Shown here: positions 61,208 through 64,000 of the stretch, in pieces
How positions within the stretch are numbered: the stretch's first letter is position 1
How the letters are laid out: every line of letters begins with the position of its first letter
Source of the DNA: Micromonospora antibiotica
GTDB taxonomy: Bacteria; Actinomycetota; Actinomycetes; Mycobacteriales; Micromonosporaceae
Reading direction: 5' to 3'
DNA length: 64,000 nucleotides
Assembly: GCF_017599305.1 (NCBI RefSeq)
Contig: NZ_JAGFWR010000002.1
Coordinates: 558,001-622,000 of the forward strand
Position numbers and translations under genes: made by a program
The notes under the pieces: generated by a model
What the model was told of the DNA's origin: nothing
The model's database searches: none
What the model saw: the letters and a program-made list of their open reading frames with translations, nothing else

Positions 61208-62064
61208 GCGAGCAGAGCGTGCCGACCCGGGAGCGGGCGCCCGACGAACCCGTGGTCCGCTACGCGGTGGACCCCCGCGCGGAACGCCCGCCGGGTCGCG
61301 GCTTCAAGCTGCTCAGCAGCGGGCTGGGCAGCATGGTGCCGGTGGTCGTGGTGCTGGCGCTGTGGCAGGGCGGCAGCATGGCCGGGCTGATCGACAAGAC
61401 CTTCTTCCCGGCCCCGTCGGAGTGCGTGCAGGCCCTGGTCGAGCTCTTCTCCTCCGGGGAGCTGCTGCCCAACGTCGGGATCACCGCCCAGCGCATCCTG
61501 CTCGGCTTCCTGCTCGGGGTGATCCCGGCGACGCTGCTGGGCATCGCGATGGGACGGTCGCGGTGGGTTCGGGTGCTGATCGACCCGCTGATCGCCATCA
61601 CGTACCCGATCCCGGTGGTGGCGATCCTGCCGCTGCTGCTGGTCATCTTCGGCACCGGCGGACGGCCGATCGTGGTGCTCGCCGGGATCATCTCGTTCTT
61701 CCCGGCCGTGGTGAACGCGATGTCCGGGGTGCTCCAGGTCGACGAGCGGCTGATCCTGATGGCCCGCAACCTGGGCGCCGGCCGGCAGCAGATCCTCTGG
61801 AAGATCGTCCTGCCGGGCGCCCTGCCGTCCATCTTCGCCGGCATCCGGCTGGCCGCGGGGCTGGCCCTGCTGGGCACCATCGCCGGTGAATTCCTCGCCG
61901 CCAGTGACGGCGTCGGGTCGATGACCTGGCGGTACTGGCAGATCTATCAGATCGACAACATGTACGCCACGCTCGCGGTGATCGCGGCGATGGGCTTTTT
62001 CCTCACCACGGTGACGCTGCGCGTGCAGCGGCGCTTCTTCAGCTGGACGGAGGGCCAATCATGA
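61204..62064 (+). CDS. ABC transporter permease (SsuC/TauC-like)
   Basis: A 286-residue permease with six helices and the EAA-type loop LILMARNLGAGRQQILWKIVLPGALPSIFAGIRLAAGLA. ATG at 61204 overlaps the ATPase stop, and its own TGA overlaps the substrate-binding protein ATG. Confidence 0.94.
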   Translation: MSEQSVPTRERAPDEPVVRYAVDPRAERPPGRGFKLLSSGLGSMVPVVVVLALWQGGSMAGLIDKTFFPAPSECVQALVELFSSGELLPNVGITAQRILLGFLLGVIPATLLGIAMGRSRWVRVLIDPLIAITYPIPVVAILPLLLVIFGTGGRPIVVLAGIISFFPAVVNAMSGVLQVDERLILMARNLGAGRQQILWKIVLPGALPSIFAGIRLAAGLALLGTIAGEFLAASDGVGSMTWRYWQIYQIDNMYATLAVIAAMGFFLTTVTLRVQRRFFSWTEGQS

Positions 62065-63158
62065 CAATCAAGCGGATCACGACGATCAAGCAAAAAGGTG
62101 TCATCGCCGCGCTGTTGGGGGCGAGCCTGCTGCTCGGCACCGCGGCCTGCGGTGACGACGCGGAGTCGAAGGGCGCCGACGGCACCGACAAGGTGACGGT
62201 CAACTCGCTGGAGATCCTCTCGCTGGCGCCGATGATGGTGGCCGACGCGAAGGGCTTCTTCGGCAAGCACCAGGTCGAGGTGGAGTTCAGCAACGCCGAC
62301 ATCTACTCCCGGCTGGCGGTGCAGGGTCAGGGCAAGCTGGACGTGAACATCCCGGGCACCGGTGGCGCGCTGTTCAACGCGGTCAACCAGGGCCTGCGGG
62401 TGCGGGCGGTGGCCGACCGGCAGCAGTACCGGTGTGCGTCGGACAACCTCCTGCTGGCCCGTACCCAGGCCTTCGACGGCGGCCTGAAGAGCGTGGCCGA
62501 CCTCAAGGGCAAGAAGGTCGCCATCCTGGCCAAGGGTTCGACCACCGAGTACTGGCTGGACCGGGCGCTGGGTGAGGTCGGGTTGAAGCAGTCCGACCTG
62601 GGGCAGATCGTCACCCTGAGCTACCCGGACACGGCCAACGCGCTCAAGAGCGGTGCGGTGGACGCCGGCTTCGTGGTGCAGCCGCTGGCGTACCAGCTCA
62701 TCACCGACGGGCAGGCCAAGCGGGTGCTGGCGATGAACGAGGTGGCGCCCAACCAGGAGCAGGGCCTGATCACCATGTCGCAGGACTTCATCAGCAAGCG
62801 GCCCGAGGTCGCGGCCCGGTGGATGGCCGGCTGGCTGGAGGGCGTGCGCTACTACCAGGACCCGGCCAACAAGGACGACGTCATCAAGATCGTGGCTGAG
62901 CGGACCAAGGTGCCGGCGGAGACGATCACCAAGCTGTACGGCACCGACCAGTGGCCGTACATGGACCCGAACGGTCGGGTGGACACCGCCACGGTGACCG
63001 CCGAGGACGGCAAGTGGCTGCTCGACAACAAGATCATCGAAAAGTTGCCGGAGGTCGGTGAGTGGCACGACGGTTCCGTCGTCGACGCCGCCCTGAAGAT
63101 CGTCGGCGAGGTGCCGGCCAACCGCGACTGCGGCGGCGTGCAGAAGCTGGAGTCCTGA
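62061..63158 (+). CDS. ABC transporter substrate-binding lipoprotein (SsuA/NMT1-like)
   Basis: A 365-residue secreted lipoprotein. Signal with lipobox LLLGTAAC (Cys at about residue 30). Mature domain: LEILSLAPMMVADAKGFFGKHQVEVEFSNADIYSRLAVQGQGKLDVNIPGTGGALFNAV, matching the NMT1/THI5-like group that binds aliphatic sulfonates, thiamine-pyrimidine precursors, hydantoins or related molecules. Together with the ATPase and permease it imports the operon's substrate. Confidence 0.92.
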   Translation: MTIKRITTIKQKGVIAALLGASLLLGTAACGDDAESKGADGTDKVTVNSLEILSLAPMMVADAKGFFGKHQVEVEFSNADIYSRLAVQGQGKLDVNIPGTGGALFNAVNQGLRVRAVADRQQYRCASDNLLLARTQAFDGGLKSVADLKGKKVAILAKGSTTEYWLDRALGEVGLKQSDLGQIVTLSYPDTANALKSGAVDAGFVVQPLAYQLITDGQAKRVLAMNEVAPNQEQGLITMSQDFISKRPEVAARWMAGWLEGVRYYQDPANKDDVIKIVAERTKVPAETITKLYGTDQWPYMDPNGRVDTATVTAEDGKWLLDNKIIEKLPEVGEWHDGSVVDAALKIVGEVPANRDCGGVQKLES

Positions 63159-63940
63159 TGTATCCCCGTCCGAGCCGGCTGGCCGAGGTGCTGCGCGACG
63201 GTGGCGTCGCCCTCGGCAGCCTGACCCTGCTCCAGGAACCGGCGATCGGCGAGATCCTCGGCGCCCTCGGCTACGACTTCCTGGTCGTCGACACCGAGCA
63301 CGCCGCGGCCGACGAGCAGAGCGTGCTGGCGATGGTCCGGGCGGCCGGCTCGGCGGGGACCACCCCGCTGGTCCGGCTGCGCCGGATCGAGGAGAAGGAC
63401 CTGCTCTGGTCCCTGGACAGCGGTGCCGGTGGGGTGGTGCTGCCGCTGGTGGAGACCGGCGCGCAGGCCGTCGAGGCGGCCCGGCTGACCCACTACCCGC
63501 CGGTCGGTGACCGGACGCTGTGCTCGGCGGCGCGGGCCGCCGGGCACGGCACCGCCCGGGGCGACTTCGACCGCTACCTGACCTGGGCCGGGCAGAACAC
63601 CACGGTCGTCGCCCTGGTCGAGACCCCTGCCGGGCTGGCCAACCTGGACGACATCCTCGCCGCCGACCTCGACGTGCTGATGCTCGGGCGGGCCGACCTG
63701 TCGGTCAAGCTGGGCCTGGGCTACCAGCCCACCCACCCGGAGGTGGAGAAGCACGCGGTCGACTTCGTCGAGCGGGTCGTCGCCGCCGGCCGGGTCGCCG
63801 GCATGCTGGCCTACTCCGCCGAGGAGGCCCGCCGCTGGATCGACCGGGGCGTCCGCTTCGTCGTCTACTCCCAGCCGGAGATGCTGCTCTCCGACGCCTA
63901 CCGGCGGGCCCGCGACGAGATCCTCGGCGGTACGTCGTGA
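63158..63940 (+). CDS. HpcH/HpaI-family aldolase
   Basis: A 260-residue class II aldolase fold: LAEVLRDGGVALGSLTLLQEPAIGEILGALGYDFLVVDTEHAAADEQSVLAMVRAAGSAGTTPLVRL, metal-site Glu/Asp in VVALVETPAGLANLDDILAADLDVLMLGRADLSVKLG. It cleaves or forms 2-keto-acid aldol products. TGATG overlap with the substrate-binding protein gene; GTGA overlap with the next gene. Confidence 0.93.
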   Translation: MYPRPSRLAEVLRDGGVALGSLTLLQEPAIGEILGALGYDFLVVDTEHAAADEQSVLAMVRAAGSAGTTPLVRLRRIEEKDLLWSLDSGAGGVVLPLVETGAQAVEAARLTHYPPVGDRTLCSAARAAGHGTARGDFDRYLTWAGQNTTVVALVETPAGLANLDDILAADLDVLMLGRADLSVKLGLGYQPTHPEVEKHAVDFVERVVAAGRVAGMLAYSAEEARRWIDRGVRFVVYSQPEMLLSDAYRRARDEILGGTS

Positions 63941-64000
63941 GCCTGCTGGTGACCGGCGGGGCCAGCGGCATCGGCGCGGCGGTGGTCGCCGCCGCCCGCG
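63937..64000 (+). CDS. Short-chain dehydrogenase, start only (cut by window edge)
   Basis: GTG at 63937 opens VSLLVTGGASGIGAAVVAAAR, the SDR TGxxxGIG nucleotide-binding motif. Only 21 residues are visible. It overlaps the aldolase stop as GTGA. Confidence 0.8.
   Translation, partial: MSLLVTGGASGIGAAVVAAAR

Overview
This window is about 64 kb of very GC-rich DNA with strong G/C bias at third codon positions. It carries gltA, secA2, a glgX-treY-treZ cluster, gpgS, GAF-ANTAR and STAS/anti-sigma proteins, many GTG starts and many 4- or 8-nt gene overlaps. This points to a high-GC actinomycete, most likely Micromonosporaceae (Micromonospora-like); the genus is an inference. I see no tRNA, rRNA, CRISPR array, transposase or integrase. 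All coordinates and starts were read by eye.

Layout. 1-9.2 kb: a JmjC/cupin oxygenase (cut by the window edge) preceded by a four-repeat small peptide, a DUF2267 protein, a DksA/TraR-like protein, a uridine-kinase-like protein, two receiverless OmpR-type winged-helix proteins, a rhodanese with cysteine dioxygenase, an ankyrin protein, a methyltransferase, a DUF2231 membrane protein and a GAF-ANTAR regulator. 9.2-11.5 kb: secA2. 12.0-14.7 kb: a 50-residue peptide, a LysE-type exporter and a B12-binding radical SAM enzyme. 14.7-16.9 kb: a Zn-dehydrogenase-like and Gfo/Idh oxidoreductase pair. 17-19.4 kb: gpgS and a GT4 glycosyltransferase. 19.4-23.5 kb: a STAS-anti-sigma kinase fusion, an orphan cytochrome oxidase subunit I and a SigB/F-type sigma factor fused to a STAS domain. 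23.8-33.7 kb: a large uncharacterised protein, a TPP enzyme with a baeRF-like protein, membrane proteins, a GCS2-type ligase, a DUF2975/Xre/micro-membrane-protein operon and a pentapeptide-repeat protein. 33.8-37.2 kb: a two-component system with two membrane proteins. 37.4-39.0 kb: a secreted CBM2-pectate-lyase-like protein. 39.1-39.9 kb: gene debris and repeats. 39.9-49.2 kb: trehalose-from-glycogen genes, a GT4 synthase and citrate synthase. 49.4-53.2 kb: an alkaline-phosphatase-superfamily/methyltransferase/small-membrane-protein operon. 53.8-55.1 kb: gene-free repeat-rich DNA. 55.1-64 kb: an AraC-type regulator and a tightly coupled catabolic/transport operon running off the right edge.

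Main conclusions. (1) At least six genes or operons have an upstream SigB/SigF-like promoter (GGTT/CGTT, 14-15 nt spacer, GGGTA): the repeat-peptide/JmjC operon, the DksA-like gene, DUF2231, GAF-ANTAR, the STAS-anti-sigma fusion and ctaD. The same window encodes a sigma factor fused to STAS and a STAS fused to an anti-sigma kinase, so a local general-stress circuit is plausible. (2) Two unrelated small-peptide loci look like candidate ribosomal peptide modification systems: the 21-residue x4 repeat peptide next to the JmjC oxygenase, and the 50-residue peptide upstream of an exporter and a B12 radical SAM enzyme. (3) Seven genes show a -10 box exactly 6 nt before the start codon, consistent with leaderless transcripts. 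(4) The right-hand operon combines asparaginase, dehydrogenase, MmgE/PrpD, PuuE-type deacetylase, an ABC importer, an HpcH/HpaI aldolase and an SDR, and has no pathway I can name.
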